Part shown: positions 25,785 through 33,871 of the stretch, piece by piece
Layout: every line of letters begins with the position of its first letter
How positions within the stretch are numbered: position 1 is the first letter of the stretch
Source: Plantibacter flavus
GTDB lineage: Bacteria; Actinomycetota; Actinomycetes; Actinomycetales; Microbacteriaceae
DNA length: 64,000 bases
Assembly (NCBI RefSeq): GCF_002024505.1
Contig: NZ_CP019402.1
Span: forward strand, 3,968,001 to 4,032,000
Direction: 5' to 3'
Notes under the pieces: generated by a model
The model's database searches: none
What the model was told of the DNA's origin: nothing
What the model saw: the letters and a program-made list of their open reading frames with translations, nothing else
Program-made: the position numbers and the translations under genes

Positions 25785-26722
25785 ACCACCTCGCAGCACC
25801 CGTCCTCGCCATCGATCTCGGGAAGACCTCCTGCCGCGCCCGCATCACGAGCGGATCCGGCGACGGCCTGACCGTCCTCGCGGAGGCGCGCGGCCACGGG
25901 GCACCGGGCCTCGCCGACCACGAGGGCGCGGAGCTGTCGGCCCGCGCAGTCCTCGAAACGGTCGCGCACCTTCCCGCAGACCTCCTCGCCGAGGTGGAGC
26001 ACGTCGGGATCGGCGCCGCCGGGGTGGAGGCGGCGCCGCACGAGGTCGCCGCATTCACCGCCGAACTGCGCCTGGCGCTCGGTGCGACGATCGCCGTCGT
26101 GAACGACGCCCTCGCGGCCCACGCCGGTGCGTTCGCCGGTGGTCCCGGCACGGTGCTCATCGCCGGCACCGGCTCCGTCGTGTTCGACGTCGACGCCGAC
26201 GGCTCCGTGAAGCAGATCGACGGTTGGGGTCCCTGGCTCGGAGACGAGGGCAGCGGTCGGTGGATCGGGCAGCAGGGCCTCGAGGCGTGCATGCGTGCCT
26301 TCGACGGCCGCGGCCCCGCCACCACCTTGCTCGCCGACGCCGAGGCGCTCATCGGCTCGATCCCCGCGCTCCCCCGCTGGGTCTCGAGCACCGGAGCACC
26401 GGCCCGCCAACTCGGCACCTTCGCGCCCACGGTCATCACCCGAGCCGAGGAGGGCGACGCGGTCGCCGCGGACATCGTCGACGCCGCCTGCGCCCATCTC
26501 GCCGTGAGCGCCGCCGCTGCCCGCACGGGTGCCGTGTGCGTCGTCGGCGGGATCGCCTCCCACCCCTACGTCGCCGTACATCTCGCGACGGCCCTGCACG
26601 AGGTCGGCGTCGACCTCGTCGCACCCCGCGGTGACGCACTCGACGGAGCCAGACTCGTCGCACTCGACACCGCGATCTCCTACGACGGAAGGGTCGTGCG
26701 CGACGATGTCCACGCAGCCTGA
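25781..26722 (+). CDS. BadF/BadG-type ATPase, N-acetyl amino sugar kinase
   Basis: A 313-residue ASKHA-fold kinase of the BadF/BadG/BcrA/BcrD group, which includes GlcNAc kinase and the MurNAc kinase MurK. The phosphate-1 loop is AIDLGKTSCRARI, phosphate-2 is LIAGTGSVVF, the segment WGPWLGDEGSGRWIGQQGL is typical of GlcNAc kinases, and adenosine binding is in VCVVGGIAS. Since the ABC importer delivers unphosphorylated sugar and the next gene is a MurNAc-6-P etherase, MurNAc is the likely substrate. ATG overlaps the GH3 stop as ATGA. Confidence 0.85.
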   Translation: MNHLAAPVLAIDLGKTSCRARITSGSGDGLTVLAEARGHGAPGLADHEGAELSARAVLETVAHLPADLLAEVEHVGIGAAGVEAAPHEVAAFTAELRLALGATIAVVNDALAAHAGAFAGGPGTVLIAGTGSVVFDVDADGSVKQIDGWGPWLGDEGSGRWIGQQGLEACMRAFDGRGPATTLLADAEALIGSIPALPRWVSSTGAPARQLGTFAPTVITRAEEGDAVAADIVDAACAHLAVSAAAARTGAVCVVGGIASHPYVAVHLATALHEVGVDLVAPRGDALDGARLVALDTAISYDGRVVRDDVHAA

Positions 26723-27719
26723 GGACGCTTCGGCCGCCCACCGTTCGACAGGCTCAGGGACCGGTGAACGCGACACCATCCGCGCGGAGCTCGCCACGCT
26801 CTCGACGGAGCAGGTGAACGAACGACACCCCGACCTCGACGCCCTCTCCACCCGGGAACTCGTCACCGCGATGAACGAGGACAACCGTTCCGTCCCCGAC
26901 GCCATCGCGGCAGTGGAACCCGAGATCGCCGAGGCCGTCGAAGCGATCGTCGAGCGCCTCCGCCGGGGCGGACGACTCGTCTACCTGGGCGCCGGGACCG
27001 CCGGACGGATGGGCATCCTCGATGCGAGTGAGGCGCCACCCACGTTCGGGACCGACCCCGGCCTCATCGTCGGACTCATCGCGGGTGGTCCGGGCGCCAT
27101 CCAGCAGGCGGTGGAGAACGCCGAGGACCGCGACGACCTCGGACGGGCGGATCTGGAGTCGCTGTCGATCACCGCGGACGACGCCGTCGTGGGGGTCTCC
27201 GCGTCCGGCCGCACGCCCTACGTCCTGGGCGCCCTCGAGTACGCGCGCTCGATCGGTGCGATCACGATCGGCCTGTCGTGCAACGCCGGCTCGCCGCTCG
27301 CCCGGGACGCGGACATCGGCATCGAGGCGGTCGTCGGTCCGGAGCTCCTCACGGGATCGACCCGGCTGAAGGCGGGGACGGCGCAGAAGCTCGTGCTCAA
27401 CATGCTGTCGACGATCACGATGGTGCGGCTCGGGAAGACGTACCGGAACCTCATGGTCGACCTCCTCACCACGAACGAGAAGCTGCGGGCGCGGGCGGAA
27501 CGCACGGTCATGTTGGCGACCGACGTCGACGCCGCCACGGCCGCGAAGACGCTCGCATCCGTGGACGGCTGGGTGAAGGCCGCTATCCTCGTCCTCGTGA
27601 CCGGCATCGCCGCAGACGAAGCCGTCGCCCGCCTCCGTGGCGGCGACGGCTCCCTCAGCGCGGCCATCGCAGCGCACGCCGTCGAAGACCCGACGGGGGC
27701 CGCACCGGATGTCCACTGA
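26706..27719 (+). CDS. murQ: N-acetylmuramic acid 6-phosphate etherase
   Basis: Cleaves the lactyl ether of MurNAc-6-phosphate to GlcNAc-6-phosphate and D-lactate. The 337-residue protein has the MurQ signature STRELVTAMNEDN, RLVYLGAGTAGRMGILDASE (sugar-phosphate-binding SIS domain and catalytic Glu), GVSASGRTPYVLGAL, and LTGSTRLKAGTAQKLVLNMLST. The start at 26706 overlaps the kinase by 17 bases. Residues 12-21 (HRSTGSGTGE) come from a REP-like element within the reading frame. It overlaps the RpiR gene by 11 bases. Confidence 0.95.
   Translation: MSTQPEDASAAHRSTGSGTGERDTIRAELATLSTEQVNERHPDLDALSTRELVTAMNEDNRSVPDAIAAVEPEIAEAVEAIVERLRRGGRLVYLGAGTAGRMGILDASEAPPTFGTDPGLIVGLIAGGPGAIQQAVENAEDRDDLGRADLESLSITADDAVVGVSASGRTPYVLGALEYARSIGAITIGLSCNAGSPLARDADIGIEAVVGPELLTGSTRLKAGTAQKLVLNMLSTITMVRLGKTYRNLMVDLLTTNEKLRARAERTVMLATDVDAATAAKTLASVDGWVKAAILVLVTGIAADEAVARLRGGDGSLSAAIAAHAVEDPTGAAPDVH
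26742..26768. repeat. REP-like element inside the 5' end of murQ
   Basis: A single copy (CGTTCGACAGGCTCAGGGAC and flanking bases) is read in frame as RSTGSGTGE near the MurQ N-terminus. It is the second intragenic copy in the same operon. Confidence 0.7.
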
Positions 27720-28578
27720 CGCGCTGCTCGTGCTCCGCCAGGCGATCCCTCGTCTGAGCGCCGCCGAGACGCGCGTCGCCGAGACCATCATCGGCACCCC
27801 CTCGCTCGTCGTCGAGCTGACCATCACCGAACTCGCGAAGGCGTGCGGCACCTCCCAGGCGACCGTCGCGCGGTTCTGCCAGACCATCGGGTACACCGGC
27901 TACCGGGAGTTCCGGGTCGCCGTCGCGACCTCCACGAGTCGCGAGCAGGCGGAGCGTGACCGGTTCGAGGTCGACGACGCCGACATCGACCCGGACGACT
28001 CGGTCGAGACGGTCGTCGCGAAGGTCGCGTACCAGGAGGTGCAGGCGATCGAGCTCACGGCCCGCTCGCTCGACCGCGACGCCCTGGACGCGGTCGTCGA
28101 CGCCCTCCTCGTCGCCCCACGGATCGACGTCATCGGCTTCGGGTCCTCGAACCTCACGGCGCAGGACCTCCACCAGAAGCTCTACCGGATCGGCATGCCG
28201 GCCAACACCTTCGTCGACGCCCACCTCGCACTGCCCTCGGCCGCCCTCCTCGGGCCCGGCGGGGTGGCCATCGGCATCTCGCACTCCGGGCTCACGGTCG
28301 AGACCGAGCAGGCGATGCAGCTCGCGCGGGCCGCCGGCGCGACGACCGTGTGCATCACGAACTTCCCCGACTCTCCCATCGCCGGCCGGTGCGACCTCGT
28401 CCTCGCGACGCAGGCGAGGGAGAGCCGTTACCGTTCGGGTGCGATGTCGTCGCGCATCGCCCAGCTCGCGCTCGTCGACCTGCTCTTCATCCGTGTCGCC
28501 CAACGTCGTTACGACGCCGCGGCCGAGTCCCTCCGCGTCACCTACGAGTCGATCCAGGACCACCGCATCGACACCTGA
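27709..28578 (+). CDS. RpiR/MurR-family transcriptional regulator
   Basis: A 289-residue regulator with an N-terminal RpiR helix-turn-helix (LTITELAKACGTSQATVARFCQTIGYTGYREF, described in pieces, with the ATVARFC recognition helix) and a C-terminal SIS domain (IDVIGFGSSNLTAQDL, GISHSGLTVETEQAM) that would bind a sugar phosphate such as MurNAc-6-P. The ATG at 27709 overlaps murQ by 11 bases. Like MurR it probably represses its own operon and is released by the pathway intermediate. Candidate operators lie at 20820-20865. Confidence 0.9.
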   Translation: MSTDALLVLRQAIPRLSAAETRVAETIIGTPSLVVELTITELAKACGTSQATVARFCQTIGYTGYREFRVAVATSTSREQAERDRFEVDDADIDPDDSVETVVAKVAYQEVQAIELTARSLDRDALDAVVDALLVAPRIDVIGFGSSNLTAQDLHQKLYRIGMPANTFVDAHLALPSAALLGPGGVAIGISHSGLTVETEQAMQLARAAGATTVCITNFPDSPIAGRCDLVLATQARESRYRSGAMSSRIAQLALVDLLFIRVAQRRYDAAAESLRVTYESIQDHRIDT

Positions 28579-28592
28579 GTCCGGCCCGGCCG

Positions 28593-28650
28593 GCGAGAGC
28601 GCAGTCGATGCTCTCGAATTCGCCCCGTGAGCGCGTCTCCTGCGCTCTCA
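28593..28650. repeat. palindromic repeat, GAGAGCGCAG type
   Basis: Left arm GAGAGCGCAGTCGATGCTC and right arm GAGCGCGTCTCCTGCGCTCTC form an imperfect long hairpin. A better preserved relative lies at 33721-33783. It sits at the convergent junction after the RpiR gene and overlaps the stop of the facing SDR, so it may serve as a terminator. Confidence 0.65.
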
Positions 28651-29367
28651 GGAGAGCGACACGCCTGTGTGCTCGGCGAGCGCGAGCAGCAGCTCGTCCT
28701 GGAACGCCTCGTCTCGGACCGCGCGGTGCGGCTCCTCGCGTCGCTGGTGGTGCCAGTATCCGGAGGTGTCGGCGCCGCGCCCTTCGGCGAGCGCCACCTG
28801 GGTCCGGTGCCCGAGTTCCAGATCGTCGGGCGCGTTCGGCCCGCCCATCCGTGTCGGCACCCACCCCGGGTCGACCGCGTTGCTGAACACCCCGGGACGC
28901 ACTCGCGCGATGGCCGCCGCGAGGACCGTCACGAGGAGTTTGCTGTCGGAGTAGCTCGCCGTCCTCGTGGAACCCGACCAGTCGAGGCCGTCGAGCGTCG
29001 CGGTACCGCCGCGGTGCATGCTGCTGCTGAGGAACACGAGTCGCCGCGCGGGGACGAGGGCGGTGAGCAGGTAGGGCGCGACCACGTTGACCGGCAGGAC
29101 GGCCGTTCCGTCGAGGACGCCGGCGTTGTGGATGATCGCGTCCACGGGACCGGCTGCGGCGACCTGCTCCGCGAGCTCATGGACGCCGTCGAGGGTGGTG
29201 AGGTCACCGGTGACGAGGTGCGCGGAGGGCTCGTCGAGCAGTCGGACACCGTCGGCGCGGGCAAGGCTCCGTGCGTGGACGAGCACCTCGTGCCCGTGGT
29301 CGACCAGCTCGGTCGCGGCGCCGAGCCCCAGGCCGACGGCGGCACCGGTCACCAGGATGCGCGCCAT
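28648..29367 (-). CDS. SDR-family oxidoreductase
   Basis: A 239-residue atypical short-chain dehydrogenase: ILVTGAAVGLGLGAATEL (nucleotide loop), IIHNAGVLDG in place of NNAG, FLSSSMHRGG with the catalytic serine, and ASYSDSKLLVTVLAAA with Tyr and Lys. The C-terminal part resembles the NAD(P)-binding retinol-dehydrogenase-like group (GWVPTRMGG). Its start overlaps the XRE regulator stop by one base, so the two are co-transcribed. Confidence 0.88.
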   Translation of the reverse strand: MARILVTGAAVGLGLGAATELVDHGHEVLVHARSLARADGVRLLDEPSAHLVTGDLTTLDGVHELAEQVAAAGPVDAIIHNAGVLDGTAVLPVNVVAPYLLTALVPARRLVFLSSSMHRGGTATLDGLDWSGSTRTASYSDSKLLVTVLAAAIARVRPGVFSNAVDPGWVPTRMGGPNAPDDLELGHRTQVALAEGRGADTSGYWHHQRREEPHRAVRDEAFQDELLLALAEHTGVSLS

Positions 29368-30299
29368 CAGCGACCCCCTGCCCGTCCGGCCTCGCTGGTG
29401 TCGGGCTCGTTCGTGACCGCCGTGTCGTCACGTTGCGCAGCCTGCCGCTGGGACGCCGCCCAGTTCGCGAGCAACTGCAGTCGCTCGGCGGACGGCGAGC
29501 CGGGCTCCGCCGTGTAGACGAGCACGACGTGACCGGGGTCGGCCGTGATCGCGAGCTCCTCGTAGGCGAAGGTCATCTCGCCGACGATCGGGTGGTTGAA
29601 CCGCTTCGTGCCCGTGCCGTGCGTGCGCACGTTGTGCGCTCCCCAAAGCGTGCGGAAGGCGTCGCTCCGGGTCGACAGCTCGCCGACGAGGTCGTGCAGT
29701 CCTTTGTCGTGCGGGTCCCGGCCGGCCTCGGCACGCATGACCGACACGCACATCTCGGCGAAGACGTCCCAGTCGGGGTAGAAGTCACGGGAGGCCGGGT
29801 CTAGGAACTGGAACCGCGCGAGATTCGGGGTGCGCCCGCCGTCGCCGATGACCGGTGAGTAGAACGCGCGCCCGAGCTCGTTGGTCGCGAGGAGGTCCTG
29901 GTGGGTGTTGCGGACGAAGGCGATGCCGTCGGTGATCGCATCGAGCATCCAGTGCAGGCTCGGCCGGGTCGCGGGGTTCTTGGCCACCCGGCGACGCGGT
30001 CGACCGGAGAGTGGGACGCCGTCGGCCGCGCGGGCGAGGTCGAACAAGTGTGTGCGTTCCGCCTCGTCGAGCTGGAGCGCCCGGGCGATGGCGTCGAGGA
30101 CGGTCGAGGACGCTCCGGCGATGGCTCCGCGCTCCAGCTTCGCGTAGTACTCGACACTGACCCCGGCGAGCGCCGCCACCTCGGAACGCCGCAGCCCGGT
30201 CACCCGACGGTTGGGGCCCGCGGTGAGGCCGGCGAGTTCCGGGGTCAGCCGTGCCCGACGCGTCATGAGGAACTCGCGTACGTCTGCTCGATCGTCCAT
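29367..30299 (-). CDS. XRE-family regulator with MmyB-like ligand domain
   Basis: A 310-residue regulator. The N-terminal helix-turn-helix has RVTGLRRSEVAALAGVSVEYYAKLERG, described in pieces (RREEVA-like motif typical of this group). The C-terminal MmyB-like PAS domain has WMLDAITDGIAFVRNTHQDLLATNELGRA and FNHPIVGEMTF. It is leaderless by appearance: TATCGT, seven bases, ATG at 30299. It diverges from the alcohol dehydrogenase and MFS genes, the standard place for their regulator. Confidence 0.9.
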   Translation of the reverse strand: MDDRADVREFLMTRRARLTPELAGLTAGPNRRVTGLRRSEVAALAGVSVEYYAKLERGAIAGASSTVLDAIARALQLDEAERTHLFDLARAADGVPLSGRPRRRVAKNPATRPSLHWMLDAITDGIAFVRNTHQDLLATNELGRAFYSPVIGDGGRTPNLARFQFLDPASRDFYPDWDVFAEMCVSVMRAEAGRDPHDKGLHDLVGELSTRSDAFRTLWGAHNVRTHGTGTKRFNHPIVGEMTFAYEELAITADPGHVVLVYTAEPGSPSAERLQLLANWAASQRQAAQRDDTAVTNEPDTSEAGRAGGR

Positions 30300-30427
30300 G
30301 CCTCCGACGATACGTCCTCGGCGCGAGCAGACAGGTGCCCTCTCGGTACACCTCTCAGGCGGGACTCCCTCCCGCGTCGCGCGGGGCGTTGACTGGTCGC
30401 CTGCACCACCCGACAGAAGGAGCACAC

Positions 30428-31453
30428 ATGCGCGCAGTCGTCATGCACTCGCCCGGCGACGTCCGGGTCGAGGACCGTCCGGACCCCACCGTCATCGACC
30501 CGACCGACGCCGTCATCCGGCTCACGGCGACCTGCATCTGCGGGTCCGACCTGTGGCCGTACCGCGGGGTCGAGCCCGTCGACCACACGAACATGGGGCA
30601 CGAGTACGTCGGTGTCGTCGAGCAGGTCGGCGAGGACGTTCGGACGATCGCCGTCGGCGACTTCGTCGTGGGCTCCTTCGTGACCTCCGACAACACCTGT
30701 GAGATCTGTCAGGCGGGGTACCAGTCGAAGTGCGTGCACGCCGAGTTCGTGTCGGTCGCCGCCGGCACGCAGGCGCAGCTCGCCCGTATCCCCCACGCCG
30801 ACGGCACGCTCGTGGCGACGCCGGGGCAGCCGGACGCGGAGCTCATCCCCTCGCTGCTCGCCGCGTCCGACGTACTCGGGACGGGCTGGTTCGCCGCTGT
30901 CGCCGCCGAGGTGGGGCCGGGGAAGACGGTCGCGGTCGTCGGTGACGGGGCCGTCGGACTCATGGCCGTCCTCGCGGCCCGGGAGCTCGGGGCGGAACGC
31001 ATCATCGCGATGTCCCGTCACGCCGACCGGCAGGCGCTCGCCCGCGAGTTCGGCGCGACCGACATCGTCGAGGAGCGTGGTGCGGCGGGCGTCGCACGGA
31101 TCACGGAGCTGACCGGCGGTCTCGGCGCGCACAGCGTCATCGAGGCGGTCGGCACCGAGGAATCCATGCTGCAGGCGATCCGCTCCACCCGCGGGGGCGG
31201 CCACGTCGGCTTCGTCGGCGTCGCCCACGAGGGTGTCTCGCTGCCGCTCGACGAGCTCTTCTTCGCCGAGGTGCACCTCCACGGTGGGCCGGCGCCGGTG
31301 CGACGGTTCCTCCCCGAGCTCATCCGGATGATCTGGGAGCGGAGGATCGACCCGGGGAAGGTCTTCGACCTCACGCTGCCGCTCGAGGACGCCGCCGAGG
31401 GCTACCGGGCCATGGACGAGCGTCGTGCGATCAAGGTGCTGCTGACACTGTGA
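30428..31453 (+). CDS. zinc-dependent alcohol dehydrogenase (MDR)
   Basis: A 341-residue medium-chain zinc dehydrogenase. The catalytic zinc site is Cys in TCICGSDLW with GHEYVG (His and Glu), and the loop that binds structural zinc in full-length ADHs is reduced here to TCEICQAGYQSKC. The NAD(P) loop is VAVVGDGAVGLMAV near residue 168. The closest described relatives are IMP-dehydrogenase/GMP-reductase-named MDRs and glutathione-independent formaldehyde dehydrogenase-like enzymes; the substrate is unknown. AGGAG precedes the ATG, and the stop overlaps the MFS start as GTGA. Confidence 0.9.
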   Translation: MRAVVMHSPGDVRVEDRPDPTVIDPTDAVIRLTATCICGSDLWPYRGVEPVDHTNMGHEYVGVVEQVGEDVRTIAVGDFVVGSFVTSDNTCEICQAGYQSKCVHAEFVSVAAGTQAQLARIPHADGTLVATPGQPDAELIPSLLAASDVLGTGWFAAVAAEVGPGKTVAVVGDGAVGLMAVLAARELGAERIIAMSRHADRQALAREFGATDIVEERGAAGVARITELTGGLGAHSVIEAVGTEESMLQAIRSTRGGGHVGFVGVAHEGVSLPLDELFFAEVHLHGGPAPVRRFLPELIRMIWERRIDPGKVFDLTLPLEDAAEGYRAMDERRAIKVLLTL

Positions 31454-32676
31454 ACCCCGCGGAACCGATCACCTCGACCCCGGACGCTCCGGCCGGGGCG
31501 TCACCTCTCCCGACAGCCGGGGCGCCCACCCGGATGCCCTGGTTCGCGCTCGCGGCCCTCGCCGCCATGGGGTTCGTCCTCGTGGCCTCGGAGACGATGC
31601 CGGCAGGGCTCCTCCCGGTCATCGCCCGAGATCTCGAGACGAGCGAAGGCCTGATCGGTCAGTTCATCAGTGTGTGGGCGCTCGGGACCGTCATCGTCAC
31701 GATCCCGGCGCTCGCCATCACCCGTGGGCTGCGTCGCAAGCCGCTCCTCCTCGGCGCGATCGTCGGGCTCATCCTCGCGAACACCGTGACCGCGGTCGCC
31801 GGGGACGTCGTCGTCGCGCTGGTGTCGCGGTTCGTCGCCGGTGCGTTCTGCGGGGTGATCTGGGGCATGCTCGCCGCCTACGGGCGTCGCATCAGCCCGC
31901 CCGACCGTGGAGGCCTCGCACTGTCGATCGTGTCCGTCGGAGCGCCCGCCGGGCTGGCGCTCGGGACACCGCTCGGCGCCTGGCTGGGCACCGCGTTCGA
32001 CTGGCGCTGGGCGTTCGGAGGACTCACGGCGCTCGCCCTCGTCGTGCTCGTGTCCGTCGCGGTCGTGGTGCCCGACGCGCCTGGGCAGCCTCGCTCTGCC
32101 CGGCTCCCACTCCGACGGGTGTTCGTCCTGCCCGGTGTCGCGGTCGTCCTCGCGGTGATCGTCGTCTGGATGCTGGCCCACAACACCGTCTACACCTACA
32201 TCGCACCGTTCCTTCGGGGCGCGGGCTCGGGACTCGGGGCCGATCTCGTGCTGCTCGTCTACGGCGTCGCGTCCATCGCGGGCATCGGTCTCACGGCGGC
32301 GCTCATCGACCGGGCTCCTCGCGCGCTGCTCCACGCGAGCGTCTCGGTGTTCGTCGTGGCGGGCTTGCTGCTCCTGATCGGCCACGCATCGATCGTCGCC
32401 GTCCTCGTCGCGACGGTCCTGTGGGGGCTGGCGTTCGGTGGCTCCTCGGCCCAGCTGCAGTCGGCGCTCACCCGATCGGGACGCGAGCACTCGGACGTCG
32501 CGAACTCCTTCCTGCCCGTCGCGTTCAACCTCGCGATCTTCGCGGGTGGTGTCCTCGGGGCGCTCCTCCTCGGTACCTTCGACGGCCTGATCCTCCCGGT
32601 GGTCATGATCGCCCTCGGACTCGCTGCGCTACTGCTCACGATCGCGGGACGCCGGTCGGCCTTCGCCGCGGGGTGA
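31450..32676 (+). CDS. MFS transporter, DHA1-type drug/arabinose efflux
   Basis: A 408-residue major facilitator with 12 predicted helices. Helix 1 is WFALAALAAMGFVLVASETMPAGLLPVIA (described in part), close to the AraJ/NepI group, and the loop 2-3 motif A is weak. It includes VVWMLAHNTVYTYIAPFL in helix 7. GTG at 31450 overlaps the dehydrogenase stop. Its neighbour regulator and dehydrogenase suggest export or detoxification of an alcohol-like compound. Confidence 0.9.
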   Translation: MNPAEPITSTPDAPAGASPLPTAGAPTRMPWFALAALAAMGFVLVASETMPAGLLPVIARDLETSEGLIGQFISVWALGTVIVTIPALAITRGLRRKPLLLGAIVGLILANTVTAVAGDVVVALVSRFVAGAFCGVIWGMLAAYGRRISPPDRGGLALSIVSVGAPAGLALGTPLGAWLGTAFDWRWAFGGLTALALVVLVSVAVVVPDAPGQPRSARLPLRRVFVLPGVAVVLAVIVVWMLAHNTVYTYIAPFLRGAGSGLGADLVLLVYGVASIAGIGLTAALIDRAPRALLHASVSVFVVAGLLLLIGHASIVAVLVATVLWGLAFGGSSAQLQSALTRSGREHSDVANSFLPVAFNLAIFAGGVLGALLLGTFDGLILPVVMIALGLAALLLTIAGRRSAFAAG

Positions 32677-32721
32677 CGACGAGGCCGAGCCGGCGGCGGT
32701 GGTCGCATGAGACCATCGGGC

Positions 32722-33711
32722 ATGGCTTCCATGGATGATGCACCACGGATCGGGGACCTCGAGGTCGACGGCGACGCACTCACCGGCGACGGCACGACAC
32801 TCTCGGCGCTGGCGGACGAACTGGCCTGTGGCGTCGACGACGCCACCACCGCCGAGGCCCCGTCGGATGGTTGGCGGGTGCTCCGCCGGTTGGAGAGCGG
32901 TGCGGTGTATCTCGGTTCGCCGGTCGATGCGGACCACCGGACCTGGCGCCTGGCACAGGTGCATGAGGGAGAGCGGCCTCCGGTGGTGCGCGTGCACCCG
33001 GACACCTTGGACGTGCGACCGAGCCGAGCGGAGCGCCGACAGGGATTGGTGCTGCGATGGCCGCGGTTCATCGCGGAGCTGGCCGACCCGAGCGAGCTCG
33101 TCATCGACATCGTCAACGCGGGCACCACCAGATGGACGCCCACCGACGAGGGGTTCTTTGCCATCGGCGCACTCACCACTCCAGGCGAGACCGGGTTCTC
33201 CTTCGGATGGATGGGTTCCGCGGCGGGCCGCGCCGTCCCGCTCGACCCCGGGGAGTACAACCGCGTCCCGGTGCAGCTGCAACTGCAGTCCGACCCGTCG
33301 TCATTGCGACCCGGCCCCTACGATCTGCACGTCGTGGTCGTCGAACTCGGCCTGCGCCTCGCCGAGCCGCTGCGGGTCGAGCTGACTGCAGAGATGGTGG
33401 CGCGTCAGGTCGCCAACCAGAACCGTCACCGGGCCGACCCCGCGAGCGAGCGCCGAGCCTTCGAACGACAGATCGAAGCAGAGCAGCTGCGAGTCGGCGC
33501 CCGCCGGTCCTGGCCCGAGATCGCCGAGGTGGTCGGGAGCGCGGTGTCGGACGACGAGGCGTTGGAGCGCATCGCAGCCGTCCTGGACTGTGAGCCGGAG
33601 CAAGCGGCGTCCGTGTACGACTCCTCACTGCGTGCGATGGTCAGGGCGGACGCCGACCGACGTGACGAGCAACTGCAGGAACTCATCCGCCGTCGCGACG
33701 CCGTCGGGTGA
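32722..33711 (+). CDS. hypothetical protein, no family recognised
   Basis: About 329 residues with no signal peptide or membrane helix. The N-terminal part is acidic (MDDAPRIGDLEVDGDAL). Residues 90-230 are beta-strand-rich with LRWPRFIAELADPSELVIDIVNAGTTRWTP, resembling an immunoglobulin-like fold. The C-terminal 100 residues form charged helices (LELIRRRDAVG-like end, VANQNRHRADPASERRAFERQIEAEQLR). Starts are possible at 32707, 32722 and 32731; the second fits a leaderless layout with GAGACC seven bases ahead. I do not recognise the function. Confidence 0.75.
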   Translation: MASMDDAPRIGDLEVDGDALTGDGTTLSALADELACGVDDATTAEAPSDGWRVLRRLESGAVYLGSPVDADHRTWRLAQVHEGERPPVVRVHPDTLDVRPSRAERRQGLVLRWPRFIAELADPSELVIDIVNAGTTRWTPTDEGFFAIGALTTPGETGFSFGWMGSAAGRAVPLDPGEYNRVPVQLQLQSDPSSLRPGPYDLHVVVVELGLRLAEPLRVELTAEMVARQVANQNRHRADPASERRAFERQIEAEQLRVGARRSWPEIAEVVGSAVSDDEALERIAAVLDCEPEQAASVYDSSLRAMVRADADRRDEQLQELIRRRDAVG

Positions 33712-33720
33712 CGGCCCGCC

Positions 33721-33783
33721 CACCGAGAGCGCAGAAGATGCTCACTGCGACCGCGTTTGAGAGCGTCTTGTGCGCTCTCGGTG
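33721..33783. repeat. long palindromic repeat with perfect 13-bp outer arms
   Basis: CACCGAGAGCGCA (33721-33733) and TGCGCTCTCGGTG (33771-33783) are perfect complements, and the inner parts (AAGATGCTC and GAGCGTCTT) extend the stem to 23 pairs with two mismatches. A related copy lies at 28593-28650. It separates two genes in the same orientation and could terminate the first. Confidence 0.75.
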
Positions 33784-33871
33784 AGCGCATCAGCGCTCGC
33801 GCTCGCTCAGCCGGGCCGGATACGCTGGCGAGCGGGGCGAGACGACCGCTCGACCGACGAGGGGATGCCGG

